A DNA stretch of 64,000 nt, from the NCBI RefSeq assembly GCF_004331485.1, contig NZ_SJKD01000007.1, positions 124,001-188,000 of the forward strand. Direction: 5' to 3'. The notes below the pieces were generated by a model. That model had not been told where the DNA came from and ran no database searches. It was given only the letters and a program-made list of their open reading frames with translations. Shown here piece after piece: positions 17,195-26,704 of this stretch. Every line of letters starts with the position of its first letter. Position 1 is the stretch's first letter. The translations under genes and the position numbers were made by a program. The DNA is from Kribbella capetownensis. Lineage in GTDB: Bacteria > Actinomycetota > Actinomycetes > Propionibacteriales > Kribbellaceae.

Positions 17195-17979
17195 TGCAGC
17201 GGTTCGAGGGGCGGGTTGCGCTGGTCACGGCGGGCGCGCAAGGGATCGGCGCCGCGGTGGCGCGGCGGATCGCCGACGAGGGCGGGGCCGTGGTGGTGAC
17301 CGATCTCCAGGAGGAGAAGGTCGGCCAGGTCGCGGAGGAGCTCGGCCGGCGGGCGCTGGGACTGCGGGCGGATGTGACGAGTCGCGAGGACGTGGACGCG
17401 GCGGTCGCGGCCGCTGTCGAGCGGTTCGGGCGGCTGGACGTTCTGGTGAACAACGCCGGCGGCTGCATCGTCACTTCGGTGCCGGAGGACGCGACCGCGG
17501 AGGAGTTCCACCAGCAACTCGACCTCACGCTGGTCGGCGCGTCCCGGTGTATCCAGGCGGCGCTGCCGCACCTGGTGAAGACGCGCGGCAACGTGGTGAC
17601 GATCAGCTCGGTCAACGGGCTGGCGGCGTTCGGGAACATCGAGTACGCCGCGGCCAAGGCCGGCCAGATCGCGCTGACGGTGAACTACGCGGCCAGGTAC
17701 GGCCGGATGGGCGTCCGCTTCAATGTGGTTGCCCCAGGCACCATTCGGACGCCGAACTGGGACAAGCAGCCGGACACGCTGGCAGAGTTCGCGAAGCTGT
17801 ACCCGCTCGGCCGGGTCGGCGAACCCGAGGACATCGCGGCCGCCGTCGCCTTCCTCGCCTCCGACGACGCCTCCTGGATCACCGGGCAGACACTGCCCGT
17901 GGAAGGCGGCGTACTGACCGGCCCCGGCGCCTTCGACCTCACGCCGTCAGGACGCTTCAAGAAGGAGTACCCATCGTAG
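17194..17979 (+). CDS. SDR family oxidoreductase
   Basis: 261 residues. TAGAQGIG (12-19) binds the cofactor, NNAG is intact, and SS...EYAAAK supplies the Ser-Tyr-Lys catalytic set. The Asp at the end of beta-2 (VVVTDLQ) favours NAD. The C-terminus GQTLPVEGGVL is typical of the classical family. The substrate cannot be read from sequence. It is coupled to the TIGR03089 gene by stop-start overlap and runs 23 nt into the convergent cyclase gene. Confidence 0.92.
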   Translation: MQRFEGRVALVTAGAQGIGAAVARRIADEGGAVVVTDLQEEKVGQVAEELGRRALGLRADVTSREDVDAAVAAAVERFGRLDVLVNNAGGCIVTSVPEDATAEEFHQQLDLTLVGASRCIQAALPHLVKTRGNVVTISSVNGLAAFGNIEYAAAKAGQIALTVNYAARYGRMGVRFNVVAPGTIRTPNWDKQPDTLAEFAKLYPLGRVGEPEDIAAAVAFLASDDASWITGQTLPVEGGVLTGPGAFDLTPSGRFKKEYPS

Positions 17980-20900
17980 TGAACAGCTCCTCGGCCTGCG
18001 CCAGGGCCGCCGGATCGCCGGTGGTGCGGTGCAGGCCGCGGAGCGCATGGGCCTGCTCGAGCTGGTTGCCGAAGGCACCCCAATCCGCGGCCGCGCGGGC
18101 GAATCCGTTCGCCGCGGCCGCCTGATCGCCACGCTGCTCGTCCAGCAGCGACTGCGCTGTGGTCGCCGAGTACTCGCGCATCGGCAGCAGCGGCACGAGC
18201 AGGTCTGCCAGCGCGGCACCAGCCTGGGTCTCCCCCACGGCCAGCGCTGAGCGGACCAGACTTGGGACCCGCGCGGCGAACTCATGGCTGCCGGGTAGCT
18301 CGGACAGCGAGCGCAACCGCTGAAGGATCTCGCGAACGCCGTCCCGGTCGCCCTCGCGAGCCCGAGCCGCCGCCGTCGGTGCCGCTGCGATGGTCACGAA
18401 GTCGGGCCAGCCCGCCTCGACGGCCAGCCGGTACGCATCCTCGGCATGGTCCCGGGCCGTGCCGATGCCGAGCTCGAGCTCTGCGGCCGCCAGCGCGGCG
18501 AGCACTTCGATCCGCCGCAGCATGATGAACGCCGGACCCGGATGATCGAGCTGTGCCCGGCACAACGTCGCGACCTCGGCCGGGCGGCCAGTCTCGATCA
18601 TCAACTGCAGAACGGTGCAGCTGAGCTGCTGCTCCAGCTCGAGCAACCGCCGACGAGCCGAGAACTCACGCGCTTCGGCCAGCGTCGCCAACGCGACCAC
18701 GGGCCCCTCGATCTGCCACACGACGAAGCCGTAGTTCAACCACGTCACGGCCGCGTCCCGGCCCTGCCCGAGCTCGATCAGCGCAGCCAGTGCGTCCTTG
18801 ATGTCGACCAGTCCGCCGGTGTCGCCCTCGCCGACCCGCGCCAGCCCGCGAGACTCCAGCGCCCGGTGCGGTACGGCGTACCCCTGCTCGGCGGCCATCC
18901 GCAGCGCGCGGTCGGCGGACACGATCGCCTCGGTACGGCGGCTCGCCACCAGCAGGATGCTCGCCTGGCCTGCGAGTGCACCGGCCAGATCCTCGCTCGG
19001 TCCGAGCTCCGTCAGCATCGTGACCACCCGGTCGATCGTCGCCAGGCTCTCGGCCATGCTGCTCATCGCGTACGTCGACGAGCGCAGCGTTCTCGCCAGC
19101 CCGGGGATGTCGCCGGCGGCCTCGAAACCGGTCACTGCCTCGCGATACGCGGTCCGCGCATCGTCGAGCCGCCCGGCCAGGAAGGCTGCCCAGCCCCACC
19201 GGGCCAGCACCTCGGGCCGATCCGGATCGTCCTGCGGCGTCAGGCTCAATGCGCGATCCAGCAGGGTCAGCGCCTGGCCGGCGTCGAGGTTCATCGCGAG
19301 CTCGGCGGCCTTGCATTGGTTACGACGAGCCCGTGGGGTGATCGCGGCGACCGCCTCCGTGTCGCCGGCTGCGGCAGCCAGGTCGAGGGCAGTGGTGAGG
19401 TGGTGGGCGATGAGACTCGGGGTCTCGGCTTGGCAGGCGGCACAGCGCAGGTCCAGCCAGTCGGCCGCGGCCAGGTGCCGGTCGGCCCGGATAGCCCGCG
19501 GCACCTGGCTGTAGGCCACGTCCCGGGTGAGAGCGTGCCAGAAGACGTACTCGTGCTGCCCCAGCATCGACGACCGCCGGACCGGGCGCACGAGCTCCTT
19601 GCGGACCAGCTCCTGCAGCGCCTGGACGACGTACGCCGGGTCTCGGCCGGATAGTGCGGCGACGGCCTCGGCCCAGAAGACTCGGCCGACCACGGCGGCG
19701 TCCGCGAGCAGGGCCTTGCGCTCGGGGTCGAGCGTGTCGAGGCGGGCAGCGATGATGGCCGCGATCCCAGCGGGAAGCTCACCGGACGTGGCCTGGTCGA
19801 CGCCGCAATCGGTCACGATCCGTGCGAGTTCCTCGGCGTACAAGGGGTTGCCGTCGGCCCGTCGTACCAGCCGCCCGCGCGTCTCAGTCGGGACGTCCTG
19901 GCCGGCGAACATCCGGTCCATCAGCTGTCCGGTCTCGGCTTCGCTCAACGGCGACAGTCCGATCGTGAGCGAGTTCTGCACCGCGCGGGTCCAGCGTGGG
20001 CCGCGCTCGAGCAACTCAGGGCGGGCGGTGACGACGACCAGCAGCGGGAGGTCGGTCATCCACTCGGCCAGGTGGTCGATGAAGGCGAGCAGCGCGTCGG
20101 AAGCCCAGTGCAGGTCCTCGAACACCAGCACCGCGGGCGACTGCTCGGCGAACGACTCCAGCAGTTGCCGCCAGGCCGCGAACGATTCCTCCTGCGTCCC
20201 GGCCCCTGCCGGTACGCCGGACACGGCGCCGACCAGCGGGCCGACGCGAGCCCGCAGCCAGGCGCGATCGCCGTCGTCGGGCAGGATCGCGTCCAGCTTG
20301 GCCGCGGCCTCGGCCGGACCGTCGGTGTCGAGGATCCCGGCCTGGACCTTGACGATCTCCGCGATCGGCCAGAACGGCGTCTCGCCGTACGGCACGCACC
20401 GGCCCTCGCGCCAGGTGACGAGCTCGTCGTGGCGATCCAGCCAGGCGCCGAGCTCGGCGACCAAGCGGGACTTGCCGATGCCCGGTTCGCCGAGCAGTGT
20501 GACGAACTGCGGCAGCCGCTCGGCCACCGCCTTGTCGAACGCGGTCCGCAACAAGGTCAGGTCGCGTTCGCGGCCGACCATCGGCGTACTGAGATCGCGG
20601 ATCACGTCCGCGCCGAAGCGGGCCCGCGGTGGGCCGGCCTGCCAGCGGTGGACGTCGTGGCTGATCCCCTTGGCAGCAACGGGTTCCAGCTGTTCGTAGC
20701 CGAACACCCGGTCGGTCGCCGCATGCGTGCCGGAGCCGACCACGACGGCGCCGATCGGTGCCGACGACTGCAGCCGGGCCGCCAGGTTGACCACCATGCC
20801 GGTGACGAACGGCTCGCCGAGCTCGGGGCGCGCGCTCAACTGGACCAGCGCCTCACCGGTCTCGATGCCGATCCGGACCTCCAGCGGCCCGGACGGCAGC

Positions 20901-21184
20901 GCCGCGACCGCATCGAGGATCGCGAGACCGGCCCGGACCGCCCGCTCGGCGTCGTCCTCCCGCGAGCGCGGCGCCCCGAAGACGGCCAGGATCGCGTCGC
21001 CGGCGAACTTCTCGACCGTCCCGCCGTACTGCTCGACCGTGTCTCGCAAGGTCGAGTGGTACGGCGCGAGCCAGCGGCGGACGTCCTCCGGGTCGGCGGA
21101 CTCCGACGCGGTGGTGAAGCCGACGAGGTCGCAGAACAGCACCGTGACGACCTTGCGCTCCTCGACCGGTGCGATCACGTCCAC
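17957..21184 (-). CDS. Class III nucleotidyl cyclase fused to AAA ATPase and helical repeats
   Basis: 1075 residues. Residues 10-185 form a class III cyclase domain: metal-binding D19 (FCDLVGFT) and D63, purine-binding K59, and the transition-state pair N133/R137 (NLAARL). All catalytic positions look intact, and K59 with T128 suggests ATP as substrate. GEPGIGKS (232-239) is a Walker A motif and VLVFEDLHW a Walker B; about 600 residues of TPR-like helices follow. The GTG at 21184 may be too close to its GGAGG; a GTG two codons later has better spacing. The cyclic-nucleotide-binding gene lies 40 nt upstream on the same strand. The input sensed by the repeats is unknown. Confidence 0.92.
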   Translation of the reverse strand: MDVIAPVEERKVVTVLFCDLVGFTTASESADPEDVRRWLAPYHSTLRDTVEQYGGTVEKFAGDAILAVFGAPRSREDDAERAVRAGLAILDAVAALPSGPLEVRIGIETGEALVQLSARPELGEPFVTGMVVNLAARLQSSAPIGAVVVGSGTHAATDRVFGYEQLEPVAAKGISHDVHRWQAGPPRARFGADVIRDLSTPMVGRERDLTLLRTAFDKAVAERLPQFVTLLGEPGIGKSRLVAELGAWLDRHDELVTWREGRCVPYGETPFWPIAEIVKVQAGILDTDGPAEAAAKLDAILPDDGDRAWLRARVGPLVGAVSGVPAGAGTQEESFAAWRQLLESFAEQSPAVLVFEDLHWASDALLAFIDHLAEWMTDLPLLVVVTARPELLERGPRWTRAVQNSLTIGLSPLSEAETGQLMDRMFAGQDVPTETRGRLVRRADGNPLYAEELARIVTDCGVDQATSGELPAGIAAIIAARLDTLDPERKALLADAAVVGRVFWAEAVAALSGRDPAYVVQALQELVRKELVRPVRRSSMLGQHEYVFWHALTRDVAYSQVPRAIRADRHLAAADWLDLRCAACQAETPSLIAHHLTTALDLAAAAGDTEAVAAITPRARRNQCKAAELAMNLDAGQALTLLDRALSLTPQDDPDRPEVLARWGWAAFLAGRLDDARTAYREAVTGFEAAGDIPGLARTLRSSTYAMSSMAESLATIDRVVTMLTELGPSEDLAGALAGQASILLVASRRTEAIVSADRALRMAAEQGYAVPHRALESRGLARVGEGDTGGLVDIKDALAALIELGQGRDAAVTWLNYGFVVWQIEGPVVALATLAEAREFSARRRLLELEQQLSCTVLQLMIETGRPAEVATLCRAQLDHPGPAFIMLRRIEVLAALAAAELELGIGTARDHAEDAYRLAVEAGWPDFVTIAAAPTAAARAREGDRDGVREILQRLRSLSELPGSHEFAARVPSLVRSALAVGETQAGAALADLLVPLLPMREYSATTAQSLLDEQRGDQAAAANGFARAAADWGAFGNQLEQAHALRGLHRTTGDPAALAQAEELFTTMGTPS

Positions 21185-21224
21185 GTCCTCCAGGCCCTCC
21201 CGCCGTTCGCGCGGGCCGCTTGAA

Positions 21225-21644
21225 TCAGTTCTTGGCCTCGAGCGAACGAATCCGGGCGGTCAGCGCTTTCAGCAGGGCTTGCGCGACGTGGGGGTTCTCC
21301 TTGACCACCGGGGCGAAGGCGAGCGACGACAGCGCGAACGTGGTCAGACCGTCCGGTCCGGCCACCACCGTCGCGGAGCGCGGCAGGCCGTCGACGAGGG
21401 AGATCTCGCCGAAGTAGTCGCCCGGTCCGAGCGGCGTCCTGTCGGCGCCGTTCACCGTGACCTCCGCGGATCCCTCCAGCACCACCTGCAGGCCGGCGTC
21501 GTTCGCGCCCTGGTCGACCGCGTGCTGACCGGCTGGGATCGTCAGCGTCGTACCGCGCGCGATCAGATCGGACAGCGTGTCCTGGGACAGCCCTTGGAAG
21601 AGATCGATCTTCGCCAGGAACTGCGGCAGGCTTTCGTGACTCAT
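21225..21644 (-). CDS. Stand-alone cyclic-nucleotide-binding domain protein
   Basis: 139 residues from ATG 21644 behind GGGAGGAACC. The whole protein is one cNMP-binding beta-barrel (residues 5-135). The phosphate-binding cassette reads YFGEISLVDGLPRSATV, with the ribose-binding Glu and phosphate-binding Arg intact. There is no helix-turn-helix or other output domain. It precedes the cyclase gene by 40 nt on the same strand. It may read the cyclase product and act by protein contact, perhaps on the cyclase itself. Confidence 0.9.
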   Translation of the reverse strand: MSHESLPQFLAKIDLFQGLSQDTLSDLIARGTTLTIPAGQHAVDQGANDAGLQVVLEGSAEVTVNGADRTPLGPGDYFGEISLVDGLPRSATVVAGPDGLTTFALSSLAFAPVVKENPHVAQALLKALTARIRSLEAKN

Positions 21645-21744
21645 GGTTCGGGTTCCTCCCTCGGCACCCGCGGGGCGGGTGGCACTGTGAACTGCGCCAC
21701 AGGCTACCGCCGGACAGGATCGGCGACCATGTTTTCGGTCCGGC

Positions 21745-22074
21745 TCAGAACGAGAACCAGAACGTGACCCGCAGCGGAAGTCCCGGAGCCGCCAGCCCGA
21801 ACCACGATCCCCGCGTGAGCAGACACCTCCCGCGGTGCCCACGGGCCGCCTGCAGCACCAGCGCTCCGACCACGAACACGGCCAGCACCCCGAGCAAGCT
21901 CACACCGAAGACAGTCCATCCGCCGACGACCGACCCGGCGCCCAGCGCCAGCCAGACCAGTCCTCCGATGAAGGACGCCGGACTCCACAACGCGTCCCGG
22001 GTCCGCCATGGCTGACGGACACCCCGCCCACACGAACACGCCTCGGCGGCATCGGTGGCGGGGTCTGGGGCCAT
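21745..22074 (-). CDS. Small membrane protein of unknown function
   Basis: 109 residues from ATG 22074. The N-terminal 30 residues contain two closely spaced Cys (CSC). Two membrane helices follow (about 34-52 and 55-77), then a basic segment and a hydrophobic end. Third codon positions are GC-rich, as in real genes. No family is recognised. The ribosome site is weak. It lies upstream of the cyclic-nucleotide-binding gene on the same strand, 100 nt away. Confidence 0.55.
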   Translation of the reverse strand: MAPDPATDAAEACSCGRGVRQPWRTRDALWSPASFIGGLVWLALGAGSVVGGWTVFGVSLLGVLAVFVVGALVLQAARGHRGRCLLTRGSWFGLAAPGLPLRVTFWFSF

Positions 22075-22100
22075 AAATGCAGTGTGCCGACCCGGCGGGG

Positions 22101-23057
22101 TCAGGGCTTGTTCGGCCAGGCCTCCCAGGCGGTGGCGAACATCTGGTCGACGGTGTGGGTGTTCTGCCAGCCGAGATCCCGGGTCGCCAGGTCGCCGCTG
22201 GCGACGACGCGGGAGGGGTCACCGGGCCGGCGCGGGCCTTCGGCGGGGGTGAAGTCGATACCCGTGACCCGGCGGGCGGCGTCCATGATCTCGCGCACCG
22301 AGGTGCCGGTGCCGCTGCCCAAGTTGTAGACGGGCTCTAGAGTCTTGCTCGCATCCAGCGCCCGGGCGGCGGCCACGTGAGCGCGGGCCAGGTCGGCCAC
22401 GTGCACGTAGTCCTTGACCGACGTACCGTCCGGCGTCGGGTGGTCCGTGCCGTAGATCTGCGGGATCTTCCCCTGCGACAGCAGGTCACACACGATCGGG
22501 AACAGGTTGTACGGACTCGCGTCGTACACCGCCGGGTCGCCGGATCCGACCACGTTGAAGTAGCGCAGCGACGTGTGATGCAGGTCCACCGCGCGTGCCT
22601 GGTCCCGGAGCAGCCACTCGCCGACCAGCTTCGATTCGCCGTACGGGCTCTGCGGGTCCGGCGGGGTCTGCTCGGTCACCACCTCGTCCTTCGGGGTACC
22701 GTAGACCCCGGCGCTGGACGAGAACACGATGTTGCGGATGTCCTTGTCCGCCATCGCTTCCAGCAGCGACACCATCCCGGTCACGTTCTGCGTGTAGGTG
22801 TGCAGCGGCCGGTCCACCGACACCCCGGCGTACTTGAACCCGGCCAAGTGGACGACTCCACTGACCCCCTCCAGCGCCCGGCGCACCGCCCCACCGTCGA
22901 GCAGGTTCGCCTGCACGAACGGAACGCCGTCCGGGACGAACTCCGCCTTCCCGCTGGACAGGTCGTCGATCACGACCACGTCGATCCCGTCTGCGCGGAA
23001 CGCACGCACCACATGCGCCCCGATGTACCCAGCACCACCAGTCACGAGCCACGTCAT
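22101..23057 (-). CDS. galE: UDP-glucose 4-epimerase
   Basis: 318 residues. GGAGYIG (7-13) is the NAD-binding loop. SSSAGVYG and YGESK supply the Ser and Tyr/Lys of the catalytic triad, and the C-terminal half has the UDP-sugar pocket (YNLGSGTGTSVREI). It interconverts UDP-glucose and UDP-galactose for envelope glycan. Length fits the compact bacterial GalE group. It is divergent from a nucleotidyltransferase gene. Confidence 0.92.
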   Translation of the reverse strand: MTWLVTGGAGYIGAHVVRAFRADGIDVVVIDDLSSGKAEFVPDGVPFVQANLLDGGAVRRALEGVSGVVHLAGFKYAGVSVDRPLHTYTQNVTGMVSLLEAMADKDIRNIVFSSSAGVYGTPKDEVVTEQTPPDPQSPYGESKLVGEWLLRDQARAVDLHHTSLRYFNVVGSGDPAVYDASPYNLFPIVCDLLSQGKIPQIYGTDHPTPDGTSVKDYVHVADLARAHVAAARALDASKTLEPVYNLGSGTGTSVREIMDAARRVTGIDFTPAEGPRRPGDPSRVVASGDLATRDLGWQNTHTVDQMFATAWEAWPNKP

Positions 23058-23123
23058 GTCCCTGATCCTGCCACCACGCAGCGACGCATCCCCACCGGAC
23101 GGGCCGAACCCGTACCATGAGCC

Positions 23124-23873
23124 ATGATCGGACTAGTCCTCGCCGCCGGGGCCGGTCGCCGCCTCCGGCCGCTGACGGACAAGTTGCCCAAGGCACTCGT
23201 TCCGATCGTGCCCGGCGTCACCGTGCTGGACCTGACGCTGGCCAACTACGCGGCGGTCGGCATCACCGAGATCGCGATCGTCGTCGGGTACGCCGCCGGC
23301 ACCGTCGAGGCGCGGGTGAAGGACTTCGAGACGCAGTACGGCGTCCGTCTCGAACTCGTCCACAACGACAAAGGCGAGATCTGGAACAACGCCTACTCAC
23401 TGTGGTGCGCCCGCGATCACCTGCGGTACGGCGTGCTGCTGGCCAACGGCGACACCGTCCACCCGGCCTCGGTCCAGCAGGCCCTCCTCGACGCCCGGGA
23501 AGACGACCGCCGGATCATCCTTGCCCTGGACACCGAGAAACCCTTGGCCGATGAGGAGATGAAGGTCATCTGCTCAGACGCCACCGGCGTCGAACGCATC
23601 ACCAAGCAGTTGGATCCGGCGACCGCCACCGGTGAATACATCGGCCTCACGCTGATCGAGCCCGCGGCCGCCGCAGACCTCACCAGCGCCCTCGAGCAGA
23701 CCTGGCAGCGCGATCCCCACCTCTACTACGAGGACGCGTACCAACTCCTGATCGACCAAGGGTTCCGCATCGACACGGTCTCCGTCGGGCGCACCGACTG
23801 GGTCGAGATCGACAACCACGCCGACCTCGCCCGAGCCCGTGCAATCGTCCAGCGCCGGCCGACTACCCGGTAA
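23124..23873 (+). CDS. Sugar/alcohol-phosphate nucleotidyltransferase
   Basis: 249 residues. The N-terminus LAAGAGRRLRPLTDKLPKAL is the NTP-transferase signature with the catalytic Arg and Lys; a central NGD and the closing WVEIDNHAD complete the metal site. The size and WVEID(N/T) ending resemble phosphocholine or inositol-phosphate cytidylyltransferases more than glucose-1-phosphate enzymes, but substrate is uncertain. TACCAT lies 5 nt before the ATG. Its 3' end overlaps the convergent methyltransferase by 11 nt. Confidence 0.8.
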   Translation: MIGLVLAAGAGRRLRPLTDKLPKALVPIVPGVTVLDLTLANYAAVGITEIAIVVGYAAGTVEARVKDFETQYGVRLELVHNDKGEIWNNAYSLWCARDHLRYGVLLANGDTVHPASVQQALLDAREDDRRIILALDTEKPLADEEMKVICSDATGVERITKQLDPATATGEYIGLTLIEPAAAADLTSALEQTWQRDPHLYYEDAYQLLIDQGFRIDTVSVGRTDWVEIDNHADLARARAIVQRRPTTR

Positions 23874-24486
23874 CGGTCGCCAGCCAGAAGTAGGTCAGGT
23901 CGGTCCAGGTGACGTCGGCCGGTGCCATGTCGGCCCTGAACTGCTCCGTGGTCGGGAAGTTCTTCAGTACGTCGTACGTACGCCCATCCGTCAACTGACG
24001 GGTCTGGTACGTGTCGCCGTCGGCAGTCGTCCGGCTGATCGGGTAGTTGCTGCCAGCCACATACTTGTTGTCGACCAGCACCACTCGCTCCGCGCGCTGC
24101 ACGAGCGACTGCGCGAACCGAGCCGTGTCCTGGCGCAGTACATGCGACCAGAAGAACCCGGTGAACACCACGTCGTACTCACCGGCGATCTCGTCCAGCC
24201 GGAACGCATCGGCAACCTGGAAGCTGACCTCGGAGGAGTACGACCGGGACCGTGCGATCGCGAGTGTCTCGTCGTTCAGGTCCGTCGCCACGATGGACTG
24301 CGCCGATTCGGCCAGCACCTGGGTCCAATAGCCGGTGCCGGCGGCGATCTCGAGGACTCGCTTGCCGGCGACCAGCGGCGGCAGCAGTTCCTTCAGGGTT
24401 GCCAGGTCCTGCTGCCGCTCCGGCTTGTCATAGACCGCGTCGTACTCCGCCGCGCGGTCCCGGTAGTAGTCCGCAAGTTCGCTCAT
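23863..24486 (-). CDS. Class I SAM-dependent methyltransferase
   Basis: 207 residues from ATG 24486 behind GGAGG with 8-nt spacing. Motif I is VLEIAAGTGYW, followed by the acidic ATDLND and FQVADAF segments that bind SAM. The closest general type is a small-molecule methyltransferase; no acceptor can be named. It directly follows the spermidine-synthase-like gene region on the same strand, but its own start lies upstream of that gene's stop by 60 nt, so the order of transcription is methyltransferase downstream of it. Confidence 0.85.
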   Translation of the reverse strand: MSELADYYRDRAAEYDAVYDKPERQQDLATLKELLPPLVAGKRVLEIAAGTGYWTQVLAESAQSIVATDLNDETLAIARSRSYSSEVSFQVADAFRLDEIAGEYDVVFTGFFWSHVLRQDTARFAQSLVQRAERVVLVDNKYVAGSNYPISRTTADGDTYQTRQLTDGRTYDVLKNFPTTEQFRADMAPADVTWTDLTYFWLATVTG

Positions 24487-24545
24487 CGCCTTGACCTCCG
24501 TCAGTTCGAGGAGGTCCGGACGACCCAGACATCTGAACCTAGCAG

Positions 24546-26642
24546 CTAGCTTCGCACCACCGCAGGGGTTTTCGGGCGGAGCAGGAAGGCGCCGAGGTAG
24601 AGCAGCGCGGCGATGATCAGCAGGCCGTCGAAGCCGATGATCAGCGCGGCGTACTCGAGACAGCCACCGAGCATCGCGCCCAGCAGGTTGGCACCGAACG
24701 ACGCGGTGCCGTCCGCGGTGTCGGTGAAGCGCTTGGCGAAGATCACGTTCGCGGCGAAGATCGGCAGGAACGCGATCACCACGGCGACCACAGCGCGCAA
24801 GCCCACCGGCATCGACAGCAGCCACTCGTCCGGGAACAGCCACGCCAGCAACAGCCCACCGAACAGGACGACGTACATCACCTTCACCGGTGGTGTCTTG
24901 AACCGTCTGGTGACTTCGACGGCGGCCAGTACGGCGACCAGTACGCCGGCGAACACGATCGCGTTGACCACCCACGTCGTACCGAACAGCAACGCGAAGC
25001 CCGTGATGCTCTTGGTCTCCAGCAACATGAAGCCGGCACCCAGCAGGAACAGGTCGGTGTACGGACGCATCCGCCGGTACGACGATCCGCCGCCGGCGAT
25101 CCCGACACCGATCAGACCGGCGACCAGGACCAGGCCGAGCGTGATCAGGTAGAGCGACGGGATGCGGTCGGTGAACAGGTAGAGGAACGGCCGGTTGTCG
25201 GTCGCGGGCGGCGGCGTGATCGCGCTAGGCCCGCCCCACTCACCGCTGCAGGTCTGATCGGCCTCGGTCAGCCCGACCGTCACCACCGCCTGCTGCAGGT
25301 CGTCACCGACCTTGTCCACACAGGGCTTGTGCCCGAACGCCGACTGCGCGGTAGAGGCGAGCCGGTCGATCAGCCAGGTCTCGCGGTAGTAGTTGTACAT
25401 CGCGAACGCGCCACCCGGGTTCAGGTGGTCACGCGCGGACTCGAACGCCTGCTGGGTGAACAGGTAGCTCTCCAGCCGCAGCGAACTCGCGCCGTTCACC
25501 AGCGTCAGCGAGTCCGGCAGCGCCAGCAGGATCAGGTCGTACTTCTTGTCGGTCCGGGACAGGAACGCCCGCCCGTCGTCGATGTGCGACGTCACCCGCG
25601 GGTCCTGGTACGGCCGGTCCGGGTGCAGTGCCTTGCCGAGGTCGCGGATCCGCGGGTCGATCTCGACCGCGTCCACGTGCGTCGCGCCCTTCTTCAGCGC
25701 GATCGCGACGTCCGAGCCGGACCCGGCGCCGATGATCAGCACGTTCTTCGGCGTCTTGCCGACGTTCGCCCGCTCGTACGGCAGCCCGTACTGCGGCTCC
25801 CACTGCAACCGCGCGTCGGCCGGGATCGCCTGCTGGTGCGGTACGCCGTTCACCGTGATCGTCAGCAGCGGCACGTTCTGCCAGGTGAACGCCTTCGTCT
25901 GCACCTTGTAGTACGGCGACCAACTGTTCTCCGGCCGTGTCGACTCGTGGAACAGCACCCCGACCATGACGAGCAACGGCGCGAGCACCAGCGCTCCACT
26001 CAACCCGGCCGCGACCAGACCGCGGCCGGTCGGAGCGGCGGACCGTGGCCGCGGGATCATCAGCGCGGCGAACATCACCGTGACGATCGCGCCCCACCAG
26101 ATCGGCGGTGCGCCGAGGAACGAGAGCCCGGTGAACGCCGCGATCCCGACCAGACTGCCGATCAGGTCGTAGCGGTACGCCGTCAGTCGCGGCAACTCGG
26201 CGAAGCAGCGGCCCACGAGCTCGGCCGGACCGGCGAGCACGACCGCGGCGGCGACGAAGATGATCGGCAGGATCACCCAGACCGGCGGGCCGGTGGTGTT
26301 CAGGCTGGTGAAGTAGATGACGCTGGACGACGTACCGCGGTCGACCGTGACCGGCTTCCAGGCGATCACGAGGACCAGCAGGCCGAGCATCACCGGCGAG
26401 TAGTACGGCAGCCGTTTGGCCCGGCTGGACCGCAGGATGCCGATCCCGATGCCGAGGAACGAGCCGAGCAGCACGAAGTTCGAGAAGTAGCTCAGATGCA
26501 CCACGTTCGAGCCGGTCCAGCGGATCAGCGCGAGCTCGGTGAAGAGCATCAGCGCGCTGGACGCGACCAGCCGGGTCCGGACCCCGAACGGGCTCGGCCA
26601 GTTTGTCGTACTGACGTGGTCGGTGGAGGAGTCGACTGCCAT
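24546..26642 (-). CDS. Polytopic membrane protein with spermidine-synthase-like domain
   Basis: 698 residues. Six or seven helices fill 25-235. A soluble aminopropyltransferase-like fold follows (about 245-480), with the SAM-type loop VLIIGAGSGSD, the acidic VDAVEIDPRI and HIDDGRAFL. Seven more helices lie at 490-690. In true spermidine synthases the catalytic site uses an Asp loop; here ALPDSLTLVNGASS occupies that place, so polyamine synthesis is doubtful. It may act on a membrane or exported substrate. The downstream methyltransferase may be in the same transcript. Confidence 0.85.
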   Translation of the reverse strand: MAVDSSTDHVSTTNWPSPFGVRTRLVASSALMLFTELALIRWTGSNVVHLSYFSNFVLLGSFLGIGIGILRSSRAKRLPYYSPVMLGLLVLVIAWKPVTVDRGTSSSVIYFTSLNTTGPPVWVILPIIFVAAAVVLAGPAELVGRCFAELPRLTAYRYDLIGSLVGIAAFTGLSFLGAPPIWWGAIVTVMFAALMIPRPRSAAPTGRGLVAAGLSGALVLAPLLVMVGVLFHESTRPENSWSPYYKVQTKAFTWQNVPLLTITVNGVPHQQAIPADARLQWEPQYGLPYERANVGKTPKNVLIIGAGSGSDVAIALKKGATHVDAVEIDPRIRDLGKALHPDRPYQDPRVTSHIDDGRAFLSRTDKKYDLILLALPDSLTLVNGASSLRLESYLFTQQAFESARDHLNPGGAFAMYNYYRETWLIDRLASTAQSAFGHKPCVDKVGDDLQQAVVTVGLTEADQTCSGEWGGPSAITPPPATDNRPFLYLFTDRIPSLYLITLGLVLVAGLIGVGIAGGGSSYRRMRPYTDLFLLGAGFMLLETKSITGFALLFGTTWVVNAIVFAGVLVAVLAAVEVTRRFKTPPVKVMYVVLFGGLLLAWLFPDEWLLSMPVGLRAVVAVVIAFLPIFAANVIFAKRFTDTADGTASFGANLLGAMLGGCLEYAALIIGFDGLLIIAALLYLGAFLLRPKTPAVVRS

Positions 26643-26704
26643 GCGGGGCGACGTTACCTGATCGCAAGTGGTCTACGTCACCCCGCACGCTCAGCCCGCG
26701 GCTG

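Noticed and set aside
20072-21223. 383-residue plus-strand open frame
   Set aside because: Antisense to the cyclase gene, no start signal and no domain.
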